In this document: positions 35,824 to 43,622 of the stretch, one piece after another
Numbering within the stretch: the stretch's first letter is position 1
Layout: each line of letters begins with the position of its first letter
Made by a program: the position numbers and the translations under genes
The notes under the pieces: generated by a model
What the model was told of the DNA's origin: nothing
The model's database searches: none
What the model saw: only the letters and a program-made list of their open reading frames with translations
DNA from: Arthrobacter sp. SLBN-100
GTDB lineage: Bacteria > Actinomycetota > Actinomycetes > Actinomycetales > Micrococcaceae
Assembly: GCF_006715305.1 (NCBI RefSeq)
Contig: NZ_VFMY01000001.1
Coordinates: forward strand, 2,356,001 to 2,420,000
Length of the DNA: 64,000 nucleotides
Direction: 5' to 3'

Positions 35824-37700
35824 GCGCTAATCACCAAGCCGCCGCGGCCCCGCAGCAGAGTGACATCCTCGTTCAGGCGCCGCCGGCGCGTCCCACCCCC
35901 ATCGCGGATTATGGGCTCCTTGGCGACACGCGGACCGCCGCGCTTGTCTCGGCCGCCGGGTCCGTTGACTGGCTCTGCGCTCCCGCGTTCGACGGCGAGC
36001 CTCTCTTCGGTGCCTTGCTGGGAGGACCGGAGGCAGGCAGGTTCCTTGCAGGGCCGGCAGAGGACGCCCCGGTGGTCTTCCGCAGGTACCGCGAGAACAC
36101 GGCGACGCTGGAGACGGTGTGGGCTGCCGGGAACGGCCGGCTCGTTCTCACCGAGGCCATGATCGCGGAAGTGGCCGGCGAGCTGCTGCCCACCACCATC
36201 CTGGTCAGGCGGCTGGCCGCGGAAGGGTCATCAGTGCCCGTCACGATACTTTTCGACCCGCGGGTTGGCGAAAACCATCGCCTTCCGCGGGTGCGGCGCG
36301 GGCCCGGCGTCGTCTGCGACTGGGGTCCACTGGCAGCCTCCTTGGGAACGATCCCCCACCTCGATCTTGAGCCGGGGCGTCCCCTTACCTTCGACATCGC
36401 TCCGGGAAAACCCCTGACACTTGTCCTGGCGCTGGCCTTCGGCGAACCCCTGATCCACGTGGATCCGGCGGCGGCGTGGGACCTCGTTGGGAGGGACGAA
36501 GCCAGCTGGCGGGCTTGGACGGAGGAGATTGACGGCGCCCTCCCCTACCGCCAGGAGGTGGTGCGCAGCCTGCTCACACTCCGGCTGCTCACCTACTCAC
36601 CCTCGGGAGCTCCGGTGGCAGCTCCCACCACCTCGCTGCCCGAGGACCCTGGCGGCATTCGCAACTGGGACTACAGGTACGCCTGGCCCCGGGACGCCAG
36701 CATCGGCGTCGGCGCTTTCCTCCGGGCAGGGAAAACACAGGAAGCAGAGAACTTCCTTGGCTGGCTCCTCCATGCCAGCCGCCTCCAGCGGCCCCACCTC
36801 CCCGCCCTCCTCACCCTGACTGGAGGACAGGTTCCGGCGGAGCGGCAGCTGTCCCGCTGGCCCGGTTACGCCGGCAGCAGCCCGGTGCGGACGGGCAACC
36901 TCGCCGCCTCACAGCACCAGCTTGACGGCTACGGCTGGGTCATTGACGCCGCCTGGGCGTTTGTGGACAGCGGCCGCAGGCTGACCTCGGAAACGTGGCG
37001 GGCCATGCGGGGCTTCGCGGATCTGGTCGCCGCCACGTGGGAGAAGCCCGACGCCGGCATCTGGGAAATACGCGGTGACCCCGCCCAGCACGTGCACTCC
37101 AAAGTCATGGCCTGGCTCGCGCTGGACCGGGCCCTGCGCATCGCCGCCACCCACCGGCTCAGCAGGCGGCGCCAACTTCGCTGGGAATCGGCACGCGGCC
37201 AGATCGTGGCGGAACTCCGCACGAACGGCTACAACGAAGCTCTGAATTCGTACACACGCTCTTACGGTTCGAAAGACCTTGACGCAGCCCTGCTGGTCCT
37301 GCCGCTCACCGGCCTGGAAAAGCCAGGTTCACCGCGCCTTAGGGGAACGGTAGATGCGGTCCGCAGGGAATTGTCGGCCGGGTTCCCGCTGCTCTACCGC
37401 TATCCGCCGGGACAGGACGGCCTCCCCGGGACGGAGGGGGCGTTCCTGCCCTGCTCCTTCTGGCTGGTTCAAGCCCTGGCGAATACCGGCCGGCACGAGG
37501 AAGCCTCCGCCCTGTTTGAGGCGCTGCTGGAGAAGGGCTCACCGCTGGGGCTCTTCAGCGAGGAGATGGAACCGTCCTCCGGCATGTTTCTGGGCAACTT
37601 TCCGCAAGCCCTCACGCATTCCGCGCTGGTGCAGGCCGCACTTGCCCTCCGCGACAACCAGCCCGCCCTCAACCGAACAAACAGCGCACCAACCGAATAA
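35820..37700 (+). CDS. Cytosolic GH15 glucoamylase/trehalase-like glycosidase
   Basis: A 626-residue GH15 enzyme without signal peptide. The N-terminal beta domain (about 25-250) opens with the family motif ADYGLLGDTRTAALVSAAGS. The (alpha/alpha)6 barrel includes RNWDYRYAWPRDASIG. The predicted acid is the Glu of GIWEIRG and the base lies in LFSEEMEPSSGMFLGNFPQA. Related actinobacterial cytosolic proteins act on alpha-glucans or, in mycobacteria, on trehalose. It starts at an ATG overlapping the membrane-protein stop; a longer frame upstream only shadows that gene. It is distinct from the secreted GH15 enzyme at 13234. Confidence 0.88.
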   Translation: MSANHQAAAAPQQSDILVQAPPARPTPIADYGLLGDTRTAALVSAAGSVDWLCAPAFDGEPLFGALLGGPEAGRFLAGPAEDAPVVFRRYRENTATLETVWAAGNGRLVLTEAMIAEVAGELLPTTILVRRLAAEGSSVPVTILFDPRVGENHRLPRVRRGPGVVCDWGPLAASLGTIPHLDLEPGRPLTFDIAPGKPLTLVLALAFGEPLIHVDPAAAWDLVGRDEASWRAWTEEIDGALPYRQEVVRSLLTLRLLTYSPSGAPVAAPTTSLPEDPGGIRNWDYRYAWPRDASIGVGAFLRAGKTQEAENFLGWLLHASRLQRPHLPALLTLTGGQVPAERQLSRWPGYAGSSPVRTGNLAASQHQLDGYGWVIDAAWAFVDSGRRLTSETWRAMRGFADLVAATWEKPDAGIWEIRGDPAQHVHSKVMAWLALDRALRIAATHRLSRRRQLRWESARGQIVAELRTNGYNEALNSYTRSYGSKDLDAALLVLPLTGLEKPGSPRLRGTVDAVRRELSAGFPLLYRYPPGQDGLPGTEGAFLPCSFWLVQALANTGRHEEASALFEALLEKGSPLGLFSEEMEPSSGMFLGNFPQALTHSALVQAALALRDNQPALNRTNSAPTE

Positions 37701-37710
37701 GGAGCAGATG

Positions 37711-38250
37711 ATGGAAAACCTCACCGCCCACCAACGGTCCAAGCACCCCAAGACCCCACTGGCGGGACCCTACGGGCACCCGCTCCACCCCACCCTGGTG
37801 GCCATCCCCATCGGGGCGTGGACGGCGAGCCTTGTCTTCGACGTCGTGGCACTGCTCGGAAGCGACGACGCGCCCTTCCTGATCGGTGCACAGTGGCTCG
37901 TGGGAATCGGCATCCTCGGGGCCCTCGCCGCCGCAGTCTTCGGCTTAATGGATTTTATGACCCTGAGCCGCGGAACACCTGCCCACCGGACAGCACTCGT
38001 CCACATGTCGCTGAACCTGACCGCCGTGGCCCTCTTTGCCCTCAGCTTCTTCCTCAGGCTTGGGACCGATAAGCAGGACTTCAGCCTGTTTCCCTTCATT
38101 CTCAGCCTCGTGGGCTACCTGATCGTGGGCGCCTCCGGCTACCTCGGCGGGAAACTCGCCTACCACTACGGAGTGAGGGTGGCCGACGAAAAGACGCAGA
38201 GCGGAGGGTTCAGGTCAGCGTCGAAGAAAAATCTGACCCGGCGATCCTGA
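37711..38250 (+). CDS. DUF2231 membrane protein
   Basis: A 179-residue membrane protein with the DUF2231 hallmark GHPLHPTLVAIPIGAWTASL (about residues 22-41) and four predicted helices. The His residues in GHPLHP are conserved in the family and may bind metal or heme, as in the Rieske fusion near the window end. AAGGAG lies 6 nt before the ATG at 37711; ATG at 37708 is the alternative. It is probably the third gene of the promoter-palindrome-controlled operon starting near 35216. Confidence 0.82.
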   Translation: MENLTAHQRSKHPKTPLAGPYGHPLHPTLVAIPIGAWTASLVFDVVALLGSDDAPFLIGAQWLVGIGILGALAAAVFGLMDFMTLSRGTPAHRTALVHMSLNLTAVALFALSFFLRLGTDKQDFSLFPFILSLVGYLIVGASGYLGGKLAYHYGVRVADEKTQSGGFRSASKKNLTRRS

Positions 38251-38251
38251 A

Positions 38252-38638
38252 TCAACCGGCCACGAGGAACGCGATGATCCCGACGAGAGGCAGCGACGCC
38301 TGACCGAGTGCGCTCCGCCACAGCCGGTGCTCGGTGACCCACAGCCACGGGCCGAGGATGAGGTGCGCCGCAAGGGCGGCGAGGACGATGCCAATGCCCG
38401 CAGCCCGGGCATCGCCCCCCGAAGTGGCAAGCCAGATCCCGACGCCGATCCCGAGCGCCGTCACGATGTTGTACATGCCAACATTCATCGCCCACATGCG
38501 GACGGCGCCTTCGGTCCCCGGTTCCACGTAGAAGATGGAACGGAATCGCTGGTCGCCGTGGAAGAAGATTTCCAACGTCCCGACGGTTACGAGGCCAACA
38601 GCGTAGAGCCCTGCCGCTATCTGGGTGACAAGGTTCAT
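38252..38638 (-). CDS. DUF1304-like membrane protein
   Basis: A 128-residue protein with four membrane helices. The N-terminal helix is followed by LEIFFHGDQRFRSIFYVEP, and then NVGMYNIVTALGIGVGIWL and a final LPLVGIIAFLVAG. The layout matches small DUF1304-type membrane proteins, in which an aromatic/charged loop precedes a conserved N-x-x-x-Y-N helix. Start at 38638 (MNLVTQ), after AAGGA; the longer frame upstream is unsupported. It converges with the DUF2231 gene, with only 1 nt between the stops. Confidence 0.6.
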   Translation of the reverse strand: MNLVTQIAAGLYAVGLVTVGTLEIFFHGDQRFRSIFYVEPGTEGAVRMWAMNVGMYNIVTALGIGVGIWLATSGGDARAAGIGIVLAALAAHLILGPWLWVTEHRLWRSALGQASLPLVGIIAFLVAG

Positions 38639-38702
38639 GCTTCTGCGCTTCCTTACGTCTGGGATAGCGGAGGTACTTCGCAGCCATCTCTGCAAGAGTG
38701 AC

Positions 38703-38743
38703 GAAAGCCCCCGCGCGAGTTGAACTCCAGCACGGGGGCTTTC
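38703..38743. terminator. Bidirectional hairpin
   Basis: GAAAGCCCCCG at 38703-38713 and CGGGGGCTTTC at 38733-38743 pair perfectly over 11 bp around a 19-nt loop, ending in CTTTC. It lies between two minus-strand genes, so it may end transcription of the small acidic gene (38892-39077) before the DUF1304-like gene. Confidence 0.65.
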
Positions 38744-38891
38744 TGCGCTTCCGTGTTGGGGGAACTAACGTGGAAACAGAGAGAAATTTACCGGCTCGCA
38801 ACCCTCGAGAAAGCCGGTTTGGGGCTCGCTGCGCGAATCTTGATTAAACCTTGAGCCGACGTGCTACCGACAGCACGACGTCGCCGGGAGT

Positions 38892-39077
38892 TCAGTCGGT
38901 CTCGGGCCCGCCGGTTGCGTCCGGATCCTCTTCGGGCTCGAAGGTGTTCGGCTCTCCATCAGCGCCGATTCCCACGCCGTCCGCGCCGCCGGGGACACCG
39001 CCGTCGTCCTTGCCCTTGGAACCTTCGGCGCCTTGCTGCCCGTCGTCTGGCAGTGAATCAGGCGAGTTGATCGTCAT
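38892..39077 (-). CDS. Small acidic Gly/Asp-rich protein
   Basis: A 61-residue protein (MTINSPDSLPDDGQQGAEGS... to DATGGPETD) that is acidic, Gly/Pro-rich and probably disordered. GGAGGAG lies 2-3 nt before the ATG, a strong ribosome binding site that argues for translation. Two other small acidic proteins in the window (43311-43466, 53792-54052) share the composition but not an obvious alignment. Function unknown. Confidence 0.6.
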   Translation of the reverse strand: MTINSPDSLPDDGQQGAEGSKGKDDGGVPGGADGVGIGADGEPNTFEPEEDPDATGGPETD

Positions 39078-39288
39078 TGCTCCTCCTTCAGTGGCCGGGC
39101 CTCCACGCTAACAGCCCGCACCCCCAAAGGCGCCTGTCAGGGCCAAAGATTTTGCTTCCGACGGCGGGCGTGGCCCGAGGGCGCGGACGCCTTACCGCCT
39201 TAGCGGCCAAGACCATCGGCCTAAAGGCCCTGCCAAATCCCAGTTCTATTTGCGAAGATTTCCGGACAGGGATCAGGGGCTGAACGCT

Positions 39289-40683
39289 ATGGGTTTGAAG
39301 ACATTTTTGGGACGGGAGGGCCCGGAGCGGCTCTCGGCTTTAGACCTTAGCAACCTGCGGGTGGAGGACCAGGGCCAACCGATGCATGTGGCTGCCCTTG
39401 CGTTCCTGGATGCGGGGCCGCTCCTCGATCCAGCCGGGAAGCTGCGTTTGCAGGACATCCGGGACCACATCGACCGCCGGACCCACCGGAGCCCCCGGCT
39501 CCGCCAGCATCTTGTCTGGCCGCGGCCGGGATTGGGCCCCCCGTTCTGGGCTGACGACCCCGCTTTCGATGTCTCGCGCCATGTGAAGACCCGTCAAGTG
39601 CCCGCCCCAAGCGATGAGGAATCGGTCCTCGCCCTCTGCGCGGAGTTGAACCAACCAGCGCTTGACCGCTCACGGCCGCTCTGGGAAATCTGGCTCCTCA
39701 CGGGGATGGCCGGGAACCGTGCCGCCCTCCTGGTCCGCCTGCACCACGCCCTGGCCGACGGCCTTGCCGCGCAGACGCTGCTGGCCGCGCTCTTCGATAC
39801 GAATACCATGGCCCCCGAGGGTAAGCCTCCTGTAACAGAAGAAGATCCGGGACAAATCCGGCCCAGTCCACGTGACAGGCAACTCCTGGCGGCCAATGTC
39901 CGGGATCATTGGCGGAGCGTGGCGAGGTTCGCCTCTGCCCTGGCCCGCCCGCGCCACACTGCCATGTCCGCCGCGGCGGGGCTGGAGGCACTGGCGTCCG
40001 TTATCCGCACCGGCCGCGCCCCTGCGGTGTCACTGAACCGGCCAGTGGGCGCCCGCCGCCGGCTGCTTCTGGTGCGGGCCGACTTCGCGCGCATCAGGGC
40101 CTACGCGCACCTGCACGATGCGGGAATCACAGACCTTCTGCTGACCGCCTATTCGGAAGGCTGCCGGCAATTACTGGCAGCCCGGGGCGAGCTGTCACCA
40201 GGCCTGGAATTAAAGGTGTCCGTTGCAGTATCGCTGCGCGGCTCAGCCGACTCCGGCGAAGGCAACCGCGTAGGCGTACGGGTGGTCCCCATTCCGGTCA
40301 CGGAACCCGACATCCGGCAGCGCCTGGATCGCATTGCACACACAACGTCGGCGCAGCGCCGCCGGCCGCCCTACCAGCCTGGTGGACGGGTCCTGCAACG
40401 CTGGATGGCGCGGGCCATGTTCCATCAGCGGCTGGTGAACCTGCTGATGAGCAACCTTCCCGGGCCGCCGGCTCCCGTCCACTTCTCCGGAGCGGAAGTT
40501 CTCGAGCTTTTCCAGATCGGTGTGGTGCAGGGCAACATCACGCTAGGCCTCAGCGTCCTCACCTACGCGGGCCAGCTCAATATCGCCGTCGTAGCGGATG
40601 CGGACGCCAACCCGGATGTGGAGGCGTTCGGCCGCGGTCTTTCAGAGGCCTTGGCCCAGTTCAACCACAGACATCCGGACTGA
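39289..40683 (+). CDS. Wax ester synthase/diacylglycerol acyltransferase (WS/DGAT)
   Basis: A 464-residue acyltransferase of the WS/DGAT family, which transfers acyl groups from acyl-CoA to fatty alcohols or diacylglycerol to make wax esters or storage triacylglycerol. The catalytic HHxxxDG motif is HHALADG at residues 152-158, in an LLVRLHHALADGLAAQ context. The C-terminal half contains the family segments NRVGVRVVPIPV and LLMSNLPGPPAPVHFSGAEV, the latter close to the conserved ND/SNVPGP motif. Start at the ATG 39289, giving MGLKTFLGREGPERLSALD. It appears monocistronic. Confidence 0.9.
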   Translation: MGLKTFLGREGPERLSALDLSNLRVEDQGQPMHVAALAFLDAGPLLDPAGKLRLQDIRDHIDRRTHRSPRLRQHLVWPRPGLGPPFWADDPAFDVSRHVKTRQVPAPSDEESVLALCAELNQPALDRSRPLWEIWLLTGMAGNRAALLVRLHHALADGLAAQTLLAALFDTNTMAPEGKPPVTEEDPGQIRPSPRDRQLLAANVRDHWRSVARFASALARPRHTAMSAAAGLEALASVIRTGRAPAVSLNRPVGARRRLLLVRADFARIRAYAHLHDAGITDLLLTAYSEGCRQLLAARGELSPGLELKVSVAVSLRGSADSGEGNRVGVRVVPIPVTEPDIRQRLDRIAHTTSAQRRRPPYQPGGRVLQRWMARAMFHQRLVNLLMSNLPGPPAPVHFSGAEVLELFQIGVVQGNITLGLSVLTYAGQLNIAVVADADANPDVEAFGRGLSEALAQFNHRHPD

Positions 40684-40734
40684 CCATCAGCATCCAGAAG
40701 CAAAAGCTCACGGAAACCTCACAAAATCTCTTGA

Positions 40735-40750
40735 CCCTCCTTGTTGAGGG
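40735..40750. terminator. Weak hairpin between convergent genes
   Basis: CCCTC and GAGGG flank a 6-nt loop between the WS/DGAT and ZIP genes. Confidence 0.3.
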
Positions 40751-40841
40751 CTGTTGGCGGAGGACCTGGCCCGGCAGGGCCTCTGACCAAAGCAATGACG
40801 GCGGCGGGGCCCGCGGCAACCAGCCGCATCCCGCCGTCGTC

Positions 40842-41597
40842 CTATCCGCCGAGGTGGTGCACGGTGAACGCCGTGAGGAAGCCAACGGAAGCCGTGAGCC
40901 CTGTGAGGTTGTGGTGCTCCTCGAAAGCCTCGGGGATCATGGTGTCTGCCAGCATGGCGAGGATGCCCCCGGCCGCCACAGCGGTAATGAACGCCACCAG
41001 CTCTCCCGGCGCGTTTTCGAGGGCTGTGTAGCCGATGAGCGAGGCCACCCCGCTGAGCAGGGCGATGCCGCCCCACAGGCCAAAGACGTAACCGGCGCTC
41101 CTGCCGGCCCTCTTCATTCCCGCGGTTCCGGACAACCCCTCGGGAACGTTGGAGATAAAGACGGCCGCCATCATCGCCGGGCTCACCGCGCCGCCTGCCA
41201 GCATCCCCACGCCAAGTACCACTGATTCCGGCACCCCGTCCAGCAGTGCGCCCACTGCAATGGCGGTGCCGCTGCCCGGGTCCTCGGATTCGGAGGGCTG
41301 CTGGCTCCCCGACCGTTTGCGGTGTTTGGCGCCTGCCCGTGCCAGCAGCATGTTGGCCCCGACATACACCACGGATCCGGCCAGGAATCCCATCGCCGTC
41401 GGCCAGAGTCCGCCGCCCTGCACGGCCTCGTCCACCAATTCGAAGGCAAGGGCGGAAATCAGCACGCCCGCCCCGAAGGACATGATCGAGGAGACCAGTT
41501 TGGGCGGCAACTTCCAACGCCAGGACAACGCCGCACCCAGGACCAGCGCTGCCCCGGCGGCCGTGCCCCACAACAGGGCCTGCACCCAAACGGGCAT
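40842..41597 (-). CDS. ZIP-family metal transporter
   Basis: A membrane protein of about 251 residues with eight predicted helices and the ZIP metal-site helices: AVGALLDGVPESVVLG (helix 4) and FISNVPEGLSGTAG (helix 5), which carry the conserved acidic and polar ligands. ZIP proteins import zinc or other divalent metals. The cytoplasmic loop before helix 4 is basic (RAGAKHRKRSGSQQ) but lacks the His-rich stretch of many members. I chose the start at 41597 (MPVWVQALLWG) because GGGAG lies 5 nt upstream. The frame is open to 41768, and ATG 41645 is another option. Confidence 0.82.
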   Translation of the reverse strand: MPVWVQALLWGTAAGAALVLGAALSWRWKLPPKLVSSIMSFGAGVLISALAFELVDEAVQGGGLWPTAMGFLAGSVVYVGANMLLARAGAKHRKRSGSQQPSESEDPGSGTAIAVGALLDGVPESVVLGVGMLAGGAVSPAMMAAVFISNVPEGLSGTAGMKRAGRSAGYVFGLWGGIALLSGVASLIGYTALENAPGELVAFITAVAAGGILAMLADTMIPEAFEEHHNLTGLTASVGFLTAFTVHHLGG

Positions 41598-41938
41598 GTG
41601 CTCCCACTTCCCGGGTTCCCACCGGAAACCCCCGTAGCCAGTCATTGGCGGCGCCGGCAGTACACCGGCACGGGCCCCAAAACAGCCAGCGTAGTACAGG
41701 CAGCCAGCCAGGAAGCGCAGCCGGCCGGGTTGACGCAGGACGTTGTTGAAAGCGGCAACCGACGCCACAGCTCACCATCGGAAGCGGGTATGCGTTGTTT
41801 AAGTGGGTGCACGCGGGTAGGGCGGCCCGTCCGCCGCGCAGAATTGACGGGATCTTGAGGGAAACCTTGCTGCCTGTTGAAGTTGCAGGTCCACGCTGGA
41901 GGCATCGGACCAAATCAGCTTGTGGGGAGCAGGAAGTC

Positions 41939-42412
41939 ATGGGAAACGAAGTAGATTCTGATCAAGTCACCGCGGTGGGAGGCTTGCTCACGGATCAGCA
42001 TCCGCTCGACTTCTACGCCTTAGGGCTGGCCGGTTGCATCGACCGGCTCACCGGGCCCCTCCGCCAACTCGGCACCGCGGTCCGCTGGGATACCCCGCAC
42101 TGGGGCATCGAGATTCCGGCGGATTGCGCCACCCTTCTCTACCAGTCAGCGCGCGAAGCGCTCAGCAACGCCTTCAAATATGCCCAAGCGTCACAACTTA
42201 CCCTGCAGCTCGCCGCCGTGGACCACGGGATCCGGCTGGTAGTGGCCGACGACGGCAAAGGCTTTGACAGTGACCTCGCCAGAAGCGGGCGGCACCACGG
42301 TTACGGCCTGCGGCTTATGTCCGTGGCCGTCCACGAGGCAGGCGGAACCATTGACATCCGCTCCACCCCGGGGCGGGGCACCAGCGTGACGGTAACCATG
42401 CCGCTGGACTAA
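41939..42412 (+). CDS. Orphan histidine-kinase-type ATPase domain protein
   Basis: A 157-residue protein consisting of a HATPase_c domain preceded by a short helix resembling the end of a NarL-type dimerisation domain (HPLDFYALGLAGCIDRLTG). The N box is REALSNAFKYAQAS, G1 is VVADDGKGFD and G2 is GYGLRLMSVAVHEAGG, so ATP binding should be intact. The phosphoacceptor His helix and any sensor are absent, and no response regulator is adjacent. It is either a 5'-truncated sensor kinase or a stand-alone ATPase. AGGAAG precedes the ATG, so it is probably expressed. Sequence upstream to 41598 gives no rest of a kinase. Confidence 0.75.
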   Translation: MGNEVDSDQVTAVGGLLTDQHPLDFYALGLAGCIDRLTGPLRQLGTAVRWDTPHWGIEIPADCATLLYQSAREALSNAFKYAQASQLTLQLAAVDHGIRLVVADDGKGFDSDLARSGRHHGYGLRLMSVAVHEAGGTIDIRSTPGRGTSVTVTMPLD

Positions 42413-42416
42413 AGCT

Positions 42417-42451
42417 CGGATGCCCGCCGTTGCTGGGACGGCGGGCATCCG
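42417..42451. terminator. Bidirectional terminator
   Basis: A perfect 14-bp stem, CGGATGCCCGCCGT with ACGGCGGGCATCCG, with a 7-nt loop, between convergent genes. Confidence 0.8.
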
Positions 42452-42484
42452 TACGCCTGGGCTGCCTGAATCAGGGGCCCCGGC

Positions 42485-43096
42485 CTACCTGGAAAGCTTC
42501 TCCTCGTCAGGTTCCAGGTCGCCGATGTGGCCGGGTGCATTCGCGGCGAGGACACGGGCAACGAAGGCGCCGTACTCGTCCATGTAATGCCTCAGGAATT
42601 TGGCGGTGCCCTCATTCTTGACCTCGCCATCCTCACCGAACACTGCGGCATCGTAGTGGATGTAGGCCTCCGGGGCGTTCAGCTGCGGGGCATCCAGGAA
42701 GCTGAGAACGCTGCGGAACGAGGACTGCATCACTGCGGTGCCGATGCTGCCCACGGAGGCGCCAATAATGCCGGTGGGCTTGCGGGCAAACGAATTGCTC
42801 CCCCACGGCCGCGAGCCCCAGTCGATGGCGTTCTTGAGGGCCCCGGGAATGGAACGGTTGTACTCCGGGGACACGAACAGGATTCCGTCGGAAGCTTCGA
42901 TGGCCTCCTTGAGGGCGCGGCCTTCGGGCGGAAAATCGGCGTCGTAGTCGTAGCTGTACAGGGGTAGGTCTTTGATGGGGATCTCCGTGAACTCCAGGTC
43001 CTCCGGAGCCAGTTTGATCAATGCTTGGGAGAGAACCCGGTTGATGGAGCCGGTAGCGAGGCTCCCTACGAAGTATCCGATCTTGAACGGTGCCAT
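42485..43096 (-). CDS. NADPH-dependent FMN reductase
   Basis: A 203-residue flavodoxin-like quinone/azo-type reductase. The FMN phosphate loop lies at GSLATGSINRVL near residue 11, and the family signature SPEYNRSIPGALKNAIDW is at about residues 76-93. It should reduce FMN, quinones or chromate-like oxidants with NADPH. GGAAGGAA precedes the ATG at 43096. The frame is open to 43540, but that part lacks family similarity. It stands alone, with a small acidic gene divergent upstream. Confidence 0.88.
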   Translation of the reverse strand: MAPFKIGYFVGSLATGSINRVLSQALIKLAPEDLEFTEIPIKDLPLYSYDYDADFPPEGRALKEAIEASDGILFVSPEYNRSIPGALKNAIDWGSRPWGSNSFARKPTGIIGASVGSIGTAVMQSSFRSVLSFLDAPQLNAPEAYIHYDAAVFGEDGEVKNEGTAKFLRHYMDEYGAFVARVLAANAPGHIGDLEPDEEKLSR

Positions 43097-43310
43097 GAGT
43101 GTTCCTTCCAATGGCCGGGCAGCGCGCGGCCGTCCATGTGCTGTTTTGGGAAAGATGCCGCCCGTGGCTGGACGGCGCTTGGTGCCACTGCCCCACCAGT
43201 CCAGCACAGAAGGTCCGCCCCGGCCAGAGCAGGGGAAGATCCTTGACAGGCCGGGCCGGGGAGCGCTGAATGATCTGTAGCGAAGTCCCCCGGCCTGGTC
43301 AGGAGCAGTG

Positions 43311-43466
43311 ATGAGCGAGAATCCAATGCAGGATGAGCGGGTCCACACGGAGGCGCCCGCCGAGGGCGACCCGGATGCGGACGTCACGGAAATCAGGGTC
43401 CACACGCAGGATCCGGCCGAAGGGGCAGACATGCCGGACTTTCCGGCTGCTGACAAGACCGAATAG
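43311..43466 (+). CDS. Small acidic protein, 51 residues
   Basis: ATG at 43311 follows AGGAG by 5 nt and opens a 51-codon frame (MSENPMQDERVHTEAPAEGD..., ending DFPAADKTE). The segments RVHTEAPAEGD and RVHTQDPAEGA form an internal repeat of about 20 residues. The protein is strongly acidic and probably disordered. The good ribosome binding site and internal repeat favour a real gene. Function unknown. Confidence 0.5.
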   Translation: MSENPMQDERVHTEAPAEGDPDADVTEIRVHTQDPAEGADMPDFPAADKTE

Positions 43467-43516
43467 CCGCACGGCCAAGCCCCACCGCCCGTAGCCTGCC
43501 GTATTCCGGCCACCCC

Positions 43517-43546
43517 TTGCACGCGCACCGTCACGCACACTAGGTT
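43517..43546 (+). promoter_or_regulatory. Promoter of the lyase-family gene
   Basis: TTGCAC at 43517-43522 and TAGGTT at 43541-43546 are spaced by 18 bp and read toward the gene at 43623. Confidence 0.5.
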
Positions 43547-43560
43547 TTAACCCGCACTGA

Positions 43561-43572
43561 GAAAGCGCTTTC
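43561..43572. promoter_or_regulatory. LacI-family operator
   Basis: GAAAGCGCTTTC is a perfect 12-bp palindrome with the central CG typical of LacI/GalR-family operators. It lies about 14 bp after the candidate -10, a repressing position. A near copy lies before the rhamnogalacturonan lyase gene (50356-50367). Confidence 0.7.
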
Positions 43573-43622
43573 CCGCAACGAGCGGATGACTGGCGCATCA
43601 ATCCCCAGCGGAATTGGATCAC

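Noticed and set aside
39909..41225. 438-codon frame overlapping the WS/DGAT and ZIP genes
   Set aside because: It runs across two well-supported genes and has no domain of its own.
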